A program made the position numbers and the translations under genes. The notes under the pieces were generated by a model. That model saw nothing but the letters and a program-made list of their open reading frames with translations. It did not search any database and was not told where the DNA came from. A DNA stretch of 41,311 nt from Streptococcus suis (GTDB lineage Bacteria; Bacillota; Bacilli; Lactobacillales; Streptococcaceae). Positions 22,703-30,194 of the stretch are shown here, one piece after another; within the stretch, counting starts at the first letter, position 1; the number at the start of each line of letters is the position of its first letter. Location of the stretch: NCBI RefSeq assembly GCF_024509555.1, contig NZ_JAMWEL010000020.1, positions 1 through 41,311 on the forward strand, written 5' to 3'.

Positions 22703-23905
22703 ATTATTAGTAAAACCTTTGATTTGTACTTTTTGACCTCGTTTTTTACTAGGGTATGTCCATTTAAACGGGGTTCCAAACTGTCCTTTAGATGAATATT
22801 TCTCTATATATTCATCAATATACAAATCCCTTGAAACAACCTCAAAATTTTTAGTATATAGAATTATATCAGCAACTTGAATCGGATTGTTAACTAATGG
22901 GCTGTTGACCCCAAACATAAAGAAGTTAACTAATTCTTTATTGTATTTGTGCATTTCATCAACTAATGTGTTATAGGCAATTTCATTATTTTCTTTCAAT
23001 CCTTTAGCACTACCATATGCTTGAAATTCTTTGAGTGAATTAGCCAATGACGAAGAAGAAGCGAGATTAAGGGCAATAAGAATATCGTCTACAGCTCCCT
23101 CATGGACTGTTACGGTATCCGCAGAAGTATTTTTTACACTAATATTTTTAGTTATTTCTTCTTGTTCAGTAGTAATTGTAAAAGATACATCAGTTTTCGG
23201 ATAACCACGATTACTTAATTTAGGTATTAAATTAGTTGCCACAATATCTAAAATAGTATCTTGTTCACGAATACCAGAAACTTTTAAGATTTGACTAAAC
23301 CAATGATAAGTAGAAGATTTAATTGTTTGGCAATGTTTTGCGTGATTATTCCAGAGAAGGATATTGTTTTTGTCAGTCAGTAAGTCAACTATACTATCCT
23401 CAGCATTGTTTCCCAAAATATTAGCACTAATTCCTTGAGATAGATTTTCGGAAGCATGATTTAGTACGAAGTCTTTTAATTCAGAAAAAGTTAGTACATC
23501 ATCTAAGAAAGATACATAAGTTTCGCTATGTATCTTATTTGAATAGTCGTTCTTATTTTTCAACTCTTTCTCGGTAATAGAATCTGGTACAACAACAAAG
23601 ATTTTTGTGACATTCTTATCAACTAGTTTGATGTTTTGAGCAAAAAATTCATTCCCATATATTCTATCAGTTCTAATCGAGCTAGTCGGTTTAACTAACC
23701 AAGTTTCATTATCAAAATCATTGAAAGTAATTGCATAATCCATTTTAAATTGTTTTTCACAATTTTCATATCCAACTGAATAACCTTTTTTTACAGATAC
23801 ATTCAATTTGGGAATCTCTTGGATTTTTTGAAGCAATTCAGACAAAGTTAAATTTGAAGCAGAACCAGATAAAGATTTTTGCTGATTATCAACGTTAAAA
23901 CTCAT
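22694..23905 (-). CDS. MspI-like type II restriction endonuclease
   Basis: 403 residues from ATG 23905, which has GGAG ten bases upstream; a longer reading to 23974 would run through a hairpin and the element's arm repeats and is rejected. The C-terminal 220 residues resemble R.MspI (from memory): P-K-T-D-V-S-F-T-I, then N-I-S-V-K-N-T-S (likely metal-binding D…K core), and the ending G-T-P-F-K-W-T-Y-P-S-K…V-Q-I-K-G. MspI itself is 262 residues, so about 140-170 N-terminal residues here are extra. They include K-I-F-V-V-V-P-D and Y-V-S-F-L-D-D-V. It is paired with the cytosine methyltransferase downstream in convergent orientation and is the last gene before the IME end. Confidence 0.8.
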   Translation of the reverse strand: MSFNVDNQQKSLSGSASNLTLSELLQKIQEIPKLNVSVKKGYSVGYENCEKQFKMDYAITFNDFDNETWLVKPTSSIRTDRIYGNEFFAQNIKLVDKNVTKIFVVVPDSITEKELKNKNDYSNKIHSETYVSFLDDVLTFSELKDFVLNHASENLSQGISANILGNNAEDSIVDLLTDKNNILLWNNHAKHCQTIKSSTYHWFSQILKVSGIREQDTILDIVATNLIPKLSNRGYPKTDVSFTITTEQEEITKNISVKNTSADTVTVHEGAVDDILIALNLASSSSLANSLKEFQAYGSAKGLKENNEIAYNTLVDEMHKYNKELVNFFMFGVNSPLVNNPIQVADIILYTKNFEVVSRDLYIDEYIEKYSSKGQFGTPFKWTYPSKKRGQKVQIKGFTNNKK

Positions 23906-23930
23906 AATATTTTTACTCCATAATAGAAAA

Positions 23931-23954
23931 AAGAAGCTCATTTTAGAGCTTCTT
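23931..23954 (-). terminator. hairpin terminator upstream of the endonuclease
   Basis: On the minus strand AAGAAGCTC-TAAAAT-GAGCTTCTT is followed by TTTTCTATT. It would stop transcripts arriving from guaA. It overlaps the first base pairs of the arm repeats. Confidence 0.6.
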
Positions 23955-23973
23955 TGGAGACACTTTGGAGACA
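23952..23973 (-). repeat. paired arm-type sites at the non-integrase end of the IME
   Basis: CTTTGGAGACA occurs twice in tandem (23952-23962, 23963-23973). It resembles TTTTGGCGAC at the other end in sequence and orientation. The att core is 90 bases further on. Confidence 0.55.
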
Positions 23974-24063
23974 ATCCAAATGTATTTATCTCATTTTAAC
24001 ACTTTTTATAATAGGCAAAATGCTGTTAAATCAAGGATTCTTAGCCAAAGTTACTCTTATATA

Positions 24064-24078
24064 TTATTCCCACTCAAC
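24064..24078 (-). other. att: attachment site in the guaA 3' end
   Basis: TTATTCCCACTCAAC is the reverse complement of GTT-GAG-TGG-GAA-TAA, the last codons of guaA. The copy at 14820-14834 differs at one base. Confidence 0.8.
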
Positions 24079-25614
24079 TGTTGCTGGTGGTTTACTTGTG
24101 ATATCGTAGACGATGCGGTTGACGTGGTCAACTTCGTTTACGATGCGGACAGAGATTTTTTGTAGGACTTCCCATGGTAGTTTTGCGAAATCAGCAGTCA
24201 TTCCATCAACAGAAGTGATAGCACGGATAGCGATAGTGTAGTCGTATGTACGACCATCACCCATGACACCTACGGAGCGAACGCCAGTATTGACTGTGAA
24301 ATATTGCCAAACATCGCGGTCAAGACCTGCTTTGGCAATTTCCTCACGCAAGATAGCATCAGATTCACGAACAGTTTGAAGTTTTTCTTCGGTAATTTCA
24401 CCCATAACACGAATAGCAAGACCTGGTCCTGGGAATGGTTGGCGCCATACAACTTCCTCAGGCATACCAAGAGCAGTACCGAGGGCACGCACCTCATCCT
24501 TGAAGAGAGTGTTAAGCGGCTCAATCAACTTGAACTGCATATCTTCAGGAAGACCTCCAACGTTGTGGTGGGACTTGATGGTCTCAGCCGTATCGGTACC
24601 AGACTCGATGATATCAGTATAAAGAGTACCTTGCGCCAAGAACTCAACATCCGTCAACTTGCTCGCCTCATCGTCGAAGACGTAAACAAATTCATTACCA
24701 ATGATTTTGCGTTTCTTCTCAGGGTCAGATACGCCAGCAAGTAGGTCTAGGAAACGCTTAGCAGCATCAACGCGAATGATATTTAGACCGAACTTGCCGC
24801 CCAACATCTCCATAACTTGATCACCTTCATTCTTACGTAGAAGACCGTGGTCAACGAAGATACAAGTCAATTGATCTCCGATAGCACGTTGAAGAAGGAC
24901 ACCAACAACTGATGAATCTACACCGCCTGACAAACCAAGCAAGACTTTCTTGTCGCCAACTGTTTGGCGGATTTTTTCGATCTCAGTTTCAATGAAGTTT
25001 TCCATGGTCCAGTCGCCCTTGGCTCCACAGATACCAAAAGCAAAGTTTTTCAAAATGTCATTGCCATATACCGAATGACGAACTTCTGGGTGGAATTGGA
25101 TACCGTAGATACGGCGTTCAGTGTTTTCAATAGCTGCAAAAGGACAATCAGCAGATAGACCAACCAAGTGGAAACCTTCAGGAATTTCCGTTACGGCATC
25201 ACCATGGCTCATAAGAACCAATTGCTCTTCAGGTGTGTTTGCAAATAAGGCTGATTCAGCTTTCAATTGGAGATTTGATTGACCATATTCACGGTTTCCA
25301 GCCTCGCCAGCAGGCACAACCTTACCACCTAACTTGTGCGTAATCAACTGCATACCGTAACAAATCCCTAGAACTGGGATACCCAATTCAAAGATTTCTG
25401 GATCTATATCAAAGGCATTCTCAGCGTAAACAGAGTTTGGACCACCAGAGAGAACGATACCAATCGGATTGATGGCACGAACTTCTTCAGCAGTAATCTT
25501 GTGATTTTTCAATTCAGAAAAGACACCAAACTCACGAATGCGGCGTGAGATGAGCTGATTGTACTGGCTACCATAATCCAATACAATAATTTTTTGGACA
25601 TCTTGTTTTGTCAT
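24064..25614 (-). CDS. guaA: GMP synthase (glutamine-hydrolysing)
   Basis: GuaA aminates XMP to GMP using glutamine and ATP, the last step of guanine nucleotide synthesis. The 516-residue protein is complete. The class I glutamine amidotransferase domain has the nucleophile in G-I-C-Y-G-M-Q (about 83-89) and the F-H-P-E-V histidine (about 173-177). The ATP-pyrophosphatase domain has the P-loop [11 protein letters not shown] (about 221-231), and the dimerisation domain ends P-P-A-T-V-E-W-E. The IME entered exactly at its 3' end and restored the coding end, so the product is unchanged. The start follows AAAGGG. Its transcript now runs into the IME, where a terminator stands at 23931-23954. Confidence 0.98.
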   Translation of the reverse strand: MTKQDVQKIIVLDYGSQYNQLISRRIREFGVFSELKNHKITAEEVRAINPIGIVLSGGPNSVYAENAFDIDPEIFELGIPVLGICYGMQLITHKLGGKVVPAGEAGNREYGQSNLQLKAESALFANTPEEQLVLMSHGDAVTEIPEGFHLVGLSADCPFAAIENTERRIYGIQFHPEVRHSVYGNDILKNFAFGICGAKGDWTMENFIETEIEKIRQTVGDKKVLLGLSGGVDSSVVGVLLQRAIGDQLTCIFVDHGLLRKNEGDQVMEMLGGKFGLNIIRVDAAKRFLDLLAGVSDPEKKRKIIGNEFVYVFDDEASKLTDVEFLAQGTLYTDIIESGTDTAETIKSHHNVGGLPEDMQFKLIEPLNTLFKDEVRALGTALGMPEEVVWRQPFPGPGLAIRVMGEITEEKLQTVRESDAILREEIAKAGLDRDVWQYFTVNTGVRSVGVMGDGRTYDYTIAIRAITSVDGMTADFAKLPWEVLQKISVRIVNEVDHVNRIVYDITSKPPATVEWE

Positions 25615-25657
25615 GTTTTTCCCTTTCGTTTTGAAAATAATTCAAATACTGTTACTT

Positions 25658-25686
25658 ATTTTATCATAAAAACGAACATTTTCCAA
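25658..25686 (-). promoter_or_regulatory. guaA promoter
   Basis: On the minus strand TTGGAA (25681-25686) and TAAAAT (25658-25663) are separated by 17 bases. Confidence 0.6.
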
Positions 25687-25750
25687 ACTATATTTGTCAA
25701 ATATATGTTTTGCAAACTATGGTAGATTTTTGAAAAAACAGCGTTCGTTT
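25668..25750. promoter_or_regulatory. two inverted PurR-box-like sites between guaA and the GntR gene
   Basis: AAAACGAACATT (about 25669-25680) and, inverted, GCGTTCGTTT (25741-25750) resemble half of the PurR box (consensus containing CCGAAC); one C is replaced by A in both. The first overlaps the guaA promoter. Regulation by PurR is only suggested. Confidence 0.35.
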
Positions 25751-25800
25751 TTTTCTGGTTTTTACTGATTTTGTTATAGGTAAATTCAGATGATTGTTTG

Positions 25801-25835
25801 TCTAGAAAGTTTTTGCAGATAAAAATCGGTCTAGA
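25801..25835. promoter_or_regulatory. paired TCTAGA sites upstream of the GntR gene
   Basis: TCTAGA occurs at 25801-25806 and 25830-25835, the latter inside GGTCTAGATTGGTC, 53 bases before the start codon. It is a possible autoregulatory site for the GntR protein. Confidence 0.35.
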
Positions 25836-25887
25836 TTGGTCAAATTTCGGATATTTTGATAAACTAGGAGTAAGAAAGGCTAATCAG

Positions 25888-26586
25888 ATGAAAGCAGCAT
25901 ATATTACCATTCATGATAAACTAAAAGAACAGATTGACCAGGGAGTTTGGGCAGTTGGACAACGCTTACCCAGTGAGCGCGATTTGGCTGACGAGTTTGG
26001 CGTTTCACGGATGACCTTGCGCCAGGGCATTACCCTACTGGTCGAAGAAGGGGTACTTCAACGTAAGGTGGGTTCAGGAACCTATGTGGCAAGCACTCGG
26101 GTCCAAGAAAAGATGCGTGGAACAACCTCTTTTACTGAATTGGTACAACTCCAAGGGAAAATGCCGAGCAGTCAGTTGTTGTCTTATACTCGTACCAAAC
26201 CCAATGAGAAAGAAGTTGAACAGCTTGCTTTAGGTAAGGGAGAATACGTTATTCGGATGGAGCGGGTTCGCTATGCTGATAATGTCCCTGTGGTATATGA
26301 GGTAGCCAGCATTCCGGAACGCTTGATTAAGAACGTTCCCAAGGAAGATGTGACCAATCATTTCTTCAAAACCCTTATTGATAATGGCTATCGGATCGGA
26401 ACAAGTAAACAAACCATTTTTGCCAGACTGGCTAATGAGAAGGTTGCCAAATATTTAGAAATTTCGAAAAATCAAGCTATTCTAGCTTTAAGACAGGTTT
26501 CTTATCTGGAAGACGGTCAAGCCTTTGAGTATGTCAATAGCCAGTATGTTGGTGAACGATTCGAGTTTTATCTGGAGAATAATTAG
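25888..26586 (+). CDS. GntR/HutC-family transcriptional regulator
   Basis: 232 residues from ATG 25888 (AAAGG eight bases upstream); the longer reading to TTG 25798 has no ribosome site and its first 30 residues do not fit the family. The winged-helix domain covers about 1-70: G-Q-R-L-P-S-E-R-D-L-A-D-E-F-G-V-S-R-M-T-L-R-Q and V-G-S-G-T-Y-V. The UTRA effector-binding domain follows to the end (M-E-R-V-R-Y-A-D, E-V-A-S-I-P-E-R, R-Q-V-S-Y-L-E-D-G). HutC-type regulators bind small metabolites, often sugars or amino sugars; the ligand here is unknown. It is divergent from guaA and followed by its own terminator. Confidence 0.88.
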   Translation: MKAAYITIHDKLKEQIDQGVWAVGQRLPSERDLADEFGVSRMTLRQGITLLVEEGVLQRKVGSGTYVASTRVQEKMRGTTSFTELVQLQGKMPSSQLLSYTRTKPNEKEVEQLALGKGEYVIRMERVRYADNVPVVYEVASIPERLIKNVPKEDVTNHFFKTLIDNGYRIGTSKQTIFARLANEKVAKYLEISKNQAILALRQVSYLEDGQAFEYVNSQYVGERFEFYLENN

Positions 26587-26629
26587 TACATCTACGACTG
26601 ATTGTATAACGTAATATAAATTATGTAAA

Positions 26630-26665
26630 AAACATCTGTTTGCTAAGTGTGAAGCAGATGTTTCT
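26630..26665 (+). terminator. terminator of the GntR gene
   Basis: AAACATCTG (26630-26638) and CAGATGTTT (26655-26663) pair, then CTATTTATTT. Confidence 0.7.
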
Positions 26666-26686
26666 ATTTATTTAAGACGGAATTTT

Positions 26687-26695
26687 TGATATAAT
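26687..26695 (+). promoter_or_regulatory. extended -10 promoter of ylxM-ffh, placed for a leaderless message
   Basis: TGATATAAT ends only seven bases before the ATG at 26703, so transcription should start at or next to the start codon. There is no Shine-Dalgarno. Confidence 0.65.
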
Positions 26696-26702
26696 AAAGT
26701 TT

Positions 26703-27035
26703 ATGGAAATTGAAAAAACCAACCGAATGAACGCCTTATTTGAATTCTATGCTGCCTTACTAACAGACAAGCAAATGAACTACATTGAGCTGTATTATGC
26801 GGACGATTATAGCTTGGCTGAGATTGCTGAGGAATTTCAAGTTAGCCGTCAGGCGGTCTATGATAACATTAAACGAACAGAAAAATTACTGGAAGACTAT
26901 GAGATGAAGCTACATATGTATTCAGATTATGTAGTGCGTAGTCAGATTTTCGATGAGATGCTGAATAAGTATCCTGAGGATGCTTATTTGAAGGAAAAAA
27001 TCGCTATTCTAACCAGTATTGATAATAGAGAGTAA
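26703..27035 (+). CDS. ylxM: YlxM/SatC, signal recognition particle-associated protein
   Basis: 110 residues of the UPF0122 family. A sigma-70 region 4-like helix-turn-helix is clear: [29 protein letters not shown] with [15 protein letters not shown] following. In streptococci YlxM binds Ffh/SRP RNA and affects GTPase activity; in S. mutans the gene is called satC. It is 12 bases upstream of ffh and in one operon with it. The start codon sits at the predicted transcription start, so the first cistron appears leaderless. Confidence 0.92.
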   Translation: MEIEKTNRMNALFEFYAALLTDKQMNYIELYYADDYSLAEIAEEFQVSRQAVYDNIKRTEKLLEDYEMKLHMYSDYVVRSQIFDEMLNKYPEDAYLKEKIAILTSIDNRE

Positions 27036-27047
27036 GAGGAGAAGAAA

Positions 27048-28622
27048 ATGGCATTTGAAAGCTTAACAGAACGTTTGCAGAGTGTCTTTAAAAATCTGCG
27101 TCGTAAGGGAAAAATTTCAGAGAGTGATATTCAGGAAGCAACCAAGGAAATTCGCCTAGCCTTGCTAGAGGCTGACGTTGCTCTTCCAGTTGTAAAAGAC
27201 TTTATCAAGAAGGTACGTGAACGTGCTATTGGTCATGAAGTCATTGAAACCCTGAACCCTGCTCAACAAATCATCAAAATCGTTGATGAAGAATTGACGG
27301 CTGTTTTGGGTTCTGAAACTTCAGAAATTATCAAATCACCAAAAATTCCAACTATCATTATGATGGCTGGTTTGCAGGGGGCTGGTAAAACGACCTTCAC
27401 AGGTAAGTTGGCCAATAAACTCAAGCAGGAAGAAAATGCTCGTCCACTCTTGATTGCTGCCGATATTTATCGTCCAGCTGCCATTGACCAGTTGAAGACC
27501 CTTGGTCAACAAATTGATGTACCTGTATTCGAGTTGGGCAATCAAGTCCCTGCACTGGAGATTGTACGCCAAGGTTTAGAACAAGCCAAAGCTAATCATA
27601 ATGACTATGTCTTGATTGATACGGCCGGTCGTTTGCAGATTGACCAAGCCCTTATGGCCGAATTGAGAGAAATCAAAGAGTTTGCTCAGCCAAACGAAAT
27701 CCTCTTGGTCGTCGATGCTATGATTGGTCAGGAAGCTGCCAACGTTGCGCGTGAGTTCAATGATCAACTGGCTATCACTGGTGTGATTTTGACCAAGATT
27801 GACGGTGATACTCGTGGTGGTGCTGCCCTGTCTGTCCGCCACATCACTGGTCAGCCAATCAAATTCACCGGTACTGGTGAAAAAATCACCGACATCGAAA
27901 CCTTCCATCCAGACCGTATGTCCTCTCGTATTCTGGGCATGGGTGACATGCTGACCTTGATTGAGAAGGCAAGCAAAGAGTACGACGAGAAGAAATCACT
28001 AGAACTCGCTGAAAAAATGCGTGAGAATACCTTTGATTTCAACGATTTCATTGCTCAGCTGGACCAAGTTCAGAATATGGGACCAATGGAAGACCTGCTG
28101 AAGATGATTCCAGGTATGGCTGGTAATCCGGCCCTTGCCAACTTGAAAGTTGACGAGCGTGAAATTGCACGAAAACGAGCTATCGTATCTTCTATGACAC
28201 CAGCCGAACGAGAAAATCCTGATTTGTTGACACCGAGCCGTCGTCGTCGTATTGCTAACGGTTCTGGAAATAGCTTTGTCGAAGTCAATAAATTTATCAA
28301 GGATTTCAACCAAGCGAAAACCATGATGCAGGGTGTCATGTCCGGCGACATGAACAAAATGATGAAACAAATGGGAATCAACCCAAATAATCTTCCGAAG
28401 AATATGCCAAACATGAACGGCATGGATATGTCTGCTCTTGAAGATATGATGGGCGGTGCAGGAATGCCTGATATGAGCCAACTGATGGGAGGAGCTGGTA
28501 TGCCAGACATGTCCCAAATGTTTGGAGGCGGTTTGAAAGGTAAAATTGGTGAATTTGCCATGAAACAAGCCATGAAGCGCCAAGCCAATAAAATCAAGAA
28601 AGCCAAAAAGAAGAGAAAATAA
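27048..28622 (+). CDS. ffh: signal recognition particle protein Ffh (SRP54)
   Basis: Ffh binds SRP RNA and signal sequences and targets proteins to the membrane through FtsY. The 524-residue protein shows the N domain (1-85) and the G domain with G-L-Q-G-A-G-K-T-T (about 107-115), D-T-A-G-R and T-K-I-D-G-D, T-R-G-G-A-A-L-S. The methionine-rich M domain starts at about 300, with the R-R-R-R-I-A-N-G-S-G RNA-binding motif. The C-terminal tail is unusually rich in M, G, N and P (repeated G-G-A-G-M-P-D-M-S-Q) and ends in a lysine-rich stretch. Ribosome site GAGGAG. It is followed by a terminator overlapping its stop codon. Confidence 0.98.
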   Translation: MAFESLTERLQSVFKNLRRKGKISESDIQEATKEIRLALLEADVALPVVKDFIKKVRERAIGHEVIETLNPAQQIIKIVDEELTAVLGSETSEIIKSPKIPTIIMMAGLQGAGKTTFTGKLANKLKQEENARPLLIAADIYRPAAIDQLKTLGQQIDVPVFELGNQVPALEIVRQGLEQAKANHNDYVLIDTAGRLQIDQALMAELREIKEFAQPNEILLVVDAMIGQEAANVAREFNDQLAITGVILTKIDGDTRGGAALSVRHITGQPIKFTGTGEKITDIETFHPDRMSSRILGMGDMLTLIEKASKEYDEKKSLELAEKMRENTFDFNDFIAQLDQVQNMGPMEDLLKMIPGMAGNPALANLKVDEREIARKRAIVSSMTPAERENPDLLTPSRRRRIANGSGNSFVEVNKFIKDFNQAKTMMQGVMSGDMNKMMKQMGINPNNLPKNMPNMNGMDMSALEDMMGGAGMPDMSQLMGGAGMPDMSQMFGGGLKGKIGEFAMKQAMKRQANKIKKAKKKRK

Positions 28623-28636
28623 TCTCTTCTTTTTAC
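28608..28636 (+). terminator. terminator of ylxM-ffh
   Basis: AAGAAGAGA (28608-28616) and TCTCTTCTT (28623-28631) pair around the ffh stop codon, followed by TTTAC. Confidence 0.65.
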
Positions 28637-28717
28637 TTTTTAGTTCGAAGTGATAAAGTTGCAGCAATAGAAAATAGGAGTAGTATTGAAAACATGAGTG
28701 ATTTTCGACCGCTAAAA

Positions 28718-28735
28718 TTTCCGTTTTAACGGAAA
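28718..28735. promoter_or_regulatory. perfect palindrome upstream of the satD promoter
   Basis: TTTCCGTTTTAACGGAAA lies 22 bases before the -35 element. It could be an operator or a weak terminator. Confidence 0.4.
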
Positions 28736-28757
28736 AAAGATAGAATATCTATTTTAT

Positions 28758-28786
28758 TAGACATTTTAGCTACTATCTCTTATAAT
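28758..28786 (+). promoter_or_regulatory. satD promoter
   Basis: TAGACA (28758-28763) and TATAAT (28781-28786) are separated by 17 bases, close to consensus. Confidence 0.75.
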
Positions 28787-28815
28787 AGAAATAAGCACTA
28801 ATTAAAGGACACATC

Positions 28816-29481
28816 ATGAACTATATCGCACTAATAGGAAATATTATCCATTCAAAACAGGTTTCCAACCGTTCGAATACTATAGAACGTCTAAAACAGC
28901 AGCTGAATAGTATCAATCATTCCTTCGCTCAGGACTTCGCATCACCATTTACCCTTACAAAGGGAGATGAATTTCAAGCCCTATGCAAGCCTAACCCGTA
29001 TATTTTTTTGATGATTGACCAAATCCAACTAGCCTTTCGTGATGAGGTGGAGATTAGATTTGGAATTGGTTTGGGTGAGATTCTAACAGCTATAGATCCC
29101 AAGCTAAGTATTGGAGCAGATGGTCCAGCTTATTGGGAAGCACGCAAGGCTATTGACTTCATTCATGGCAACCATGACTATGGCACCAGCAAAATTGCAT
29201 TTTCTTCTGAATACAAGCAAATCGACCGTGTCATCAATCCTTTACTTACTTCAAGTGATTTTATCAAAGCTACTTGGAATAGTTCACAAACAGACTTGTT
29301 TGAATTCTTAATCAGCAATACAATTTATCAAGAAGAATTTAAGCAAAAACCGATTGCTGAGAAAATGAAACTGAGCCAAAGCGCCTTTACAAAACGCTTA
29401 AAATCGAGTGGAATAAAACTATATTTCCGAAATCGAAAAACAGCTATGGATTTAATCCTGCAGCTCAGTCAAAGAAGTTAA
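28816..29481 (+). CDS. satD: SatD-family protein
   Basis: 221 residues. The N-terminus M-N-Y-I-A-L-I-G-N-I-I-H-S-K and the following F-T-L-T-K-G-D-E-F-Q-A-L and I-R-F-G-I-G-L-G-E-I belong to the SatD family, whose members follow ffh in the S. mutans acid-tolerance (sat) locus. The C-terminus has an HTH-like segment (K-L-S-Q-S-A-F-T-K-R-L-K-S-S). The molecular function is not known. Unlike in S. mutans it has its own promoter, and no satE-like membrane gene follows. The start follows AAAGGA. Confidence 0.85.
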   Translation: MNYIALIGNIIHSKQVSNRSNTIERLKQQLNSINHSFAQDFASPFTLTKGDEFQALCKPNPYIFLMIDQIQLAFRDEVEIRFGIGLGEILTAIDPKLSIGADGPAYWEARKAIDFIHGNHDYGTSKIAFSSEYKQIDRVINPLLTSSDFIKATWNSSQTDLFEFLISNTIYQEEFKQKPIAEKMKLSQSAFTKRLKSSGIKLYFRNRKTAMDLILQLSQRS

Positions 29482-29484
29482 TAT

Positions 29485-29512
29485 AGTTTACATAATTTAT
29501 TTTTTGTAAACT
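29485..29512. terminator. bidirectional terminator between satD and the acetyltransferase gene
   Basis: AGTTTACA (29485-29492) and TGTAAACT (29505-29512) pair, with T-rich text on both sides. Confidence 0.65.
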
Positions 29513-29516
29513 TTCT

Positions 29517-29951
29517 TTAGAATTCTAATCGCAATACAATCTCGTCTTCATCATATTCGCCAGTTTCAACAAAGCCAAGTGATTGATACAAGGCTTTGGC
29601 TGGGGTGTTTTGGGATAAAATGCAGAGCTGGACAGCTGAAAATTTTCTTTCTGAGCGGAATTTTTCCAGTAACTGTGTCATAGCCTGACGACCCAAACCT
29701 TGTCGCTGATAATTCGCATCAATAAAGAATTCAGAGATGAGATAGGCTTGTCGTTCAGGAAAATCATGATATAAAATCAAGCCAATAGGACAATCTTGCT
29801 GGTAAATCAAATAAGCCTGGCTATCAAACATTCTATAAGCAAAGCCACGTGCCAAGGTCGTTACCTTATCGGCGACAAACTCCGCTTGGTCAGGAGAAAC
29901 AAATAACGGAACTCGCCAATTATCAGGACTGACAGGAACAAAATCTAACAT
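29517..29951 (-). CDS. GNAT-family N-acetyltransferase
   Basis: 144 residues. The acetyl-CoA-binding motif A is seen as L-I-S-E-F-F-I-D-A-N-Y-Q-R-Q-G-L-G-R-Q (about 69-87), and motif B as N-T-P-A-K-A-L-Y-Q-S-L-G-F-V-E-T-G-E-Y near the C-terminus. The substrate is unknown; the layout resembles spermidine/amino-acid acetyltransferases but that is weak. It is a single-gene unit convergent with satD. The start follows AAAGGA. Confidence 0.85.
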   Translation of the reverse strand: MLDFVPVSPDNWRVPLFVSPDQAEFVADKVTTLARGFAYRMFDSQAYLIYQQDCPIGLILYHDFPERQAYLISEFFIDANYQRQGLGRQAMTQLLEKFRSERKFSAVQLCILSQNTPAKALYQSLGFVETGEYDEDEIVLRLEF

Positions 29952-30016
29952 AAAACATCCTTTCGTATTTGTTTGTATTATATCATATTTTTTATTAACT
30001 AAATTTCCCTACAGAC

Positions 30017-30047
30017 ATCTTTCCGAAAAACTATAATTTTCTTGAAA
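30017..30047 (+). other. difSL: difSL chromosome dimer resolution site
   Basis: The 31-bp text contains TTTCCGAAAAACTATAATTT followed by TCTTGAAA, matching the streptococcal/lactococcal difSL site (one difference near the left end, from memory). It lies 148 bases upstream of xerS, its usual place. It marks the replication terminus region. Confidence 0.88.
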
Positions 30048-30194
30048 CTTATATAAGGTTATGCTATACTACTTATAGTCATAACTGAAAAATATTTTTC
30101 TCAAAAAATGTACCTTATTCTTGGAAAAACTGGATTTTCTAAGGGGTATTATTTTGTACTTTTCAAACTAGTAAACTAAAATCAGGAGAAAATG

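Larger units (their letters stand above)
14820..24078. mobile_element. 9.2-kb integrative mobilizable element inserted in guaA
   Basis: The element is bounded by TTACTCCCACTCAAC (14820-14834) and TTATTCCCACTCAAC (24064-24078), the latter being the end of guaA (V-E-W-E-stop on the minus strand). It holds an integrase, a DUF3173 excisionase, a Rep-like relaxase candidate, a coupling protein, two small proteins, an unknown gene and a restriction-modification pair. No type IV secretion genes are present, so it would need a helper ICE. Confidence 0.85.

Noticed and set aside
23906..23974. Longer start for the endonuclease (403 extended to 426 residues)
   Set aside because: It would run through a terminator hairpin and the arm repeats; ATG 23905 has a proper ribosome site.
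25798..25887. N-terminal extension of the GntR protein
   Set aside because: No ribosome site, and the family begins at the winged helix; ATG 25888 has a good site.
27999..28667. Minus-strand open frames of 178-222 codons opposite ffh
   Set aside because: Products are histidine- or methionine-rich reflections of the ffh coding strand; ffh is unmistakable and no ribosome site is present.
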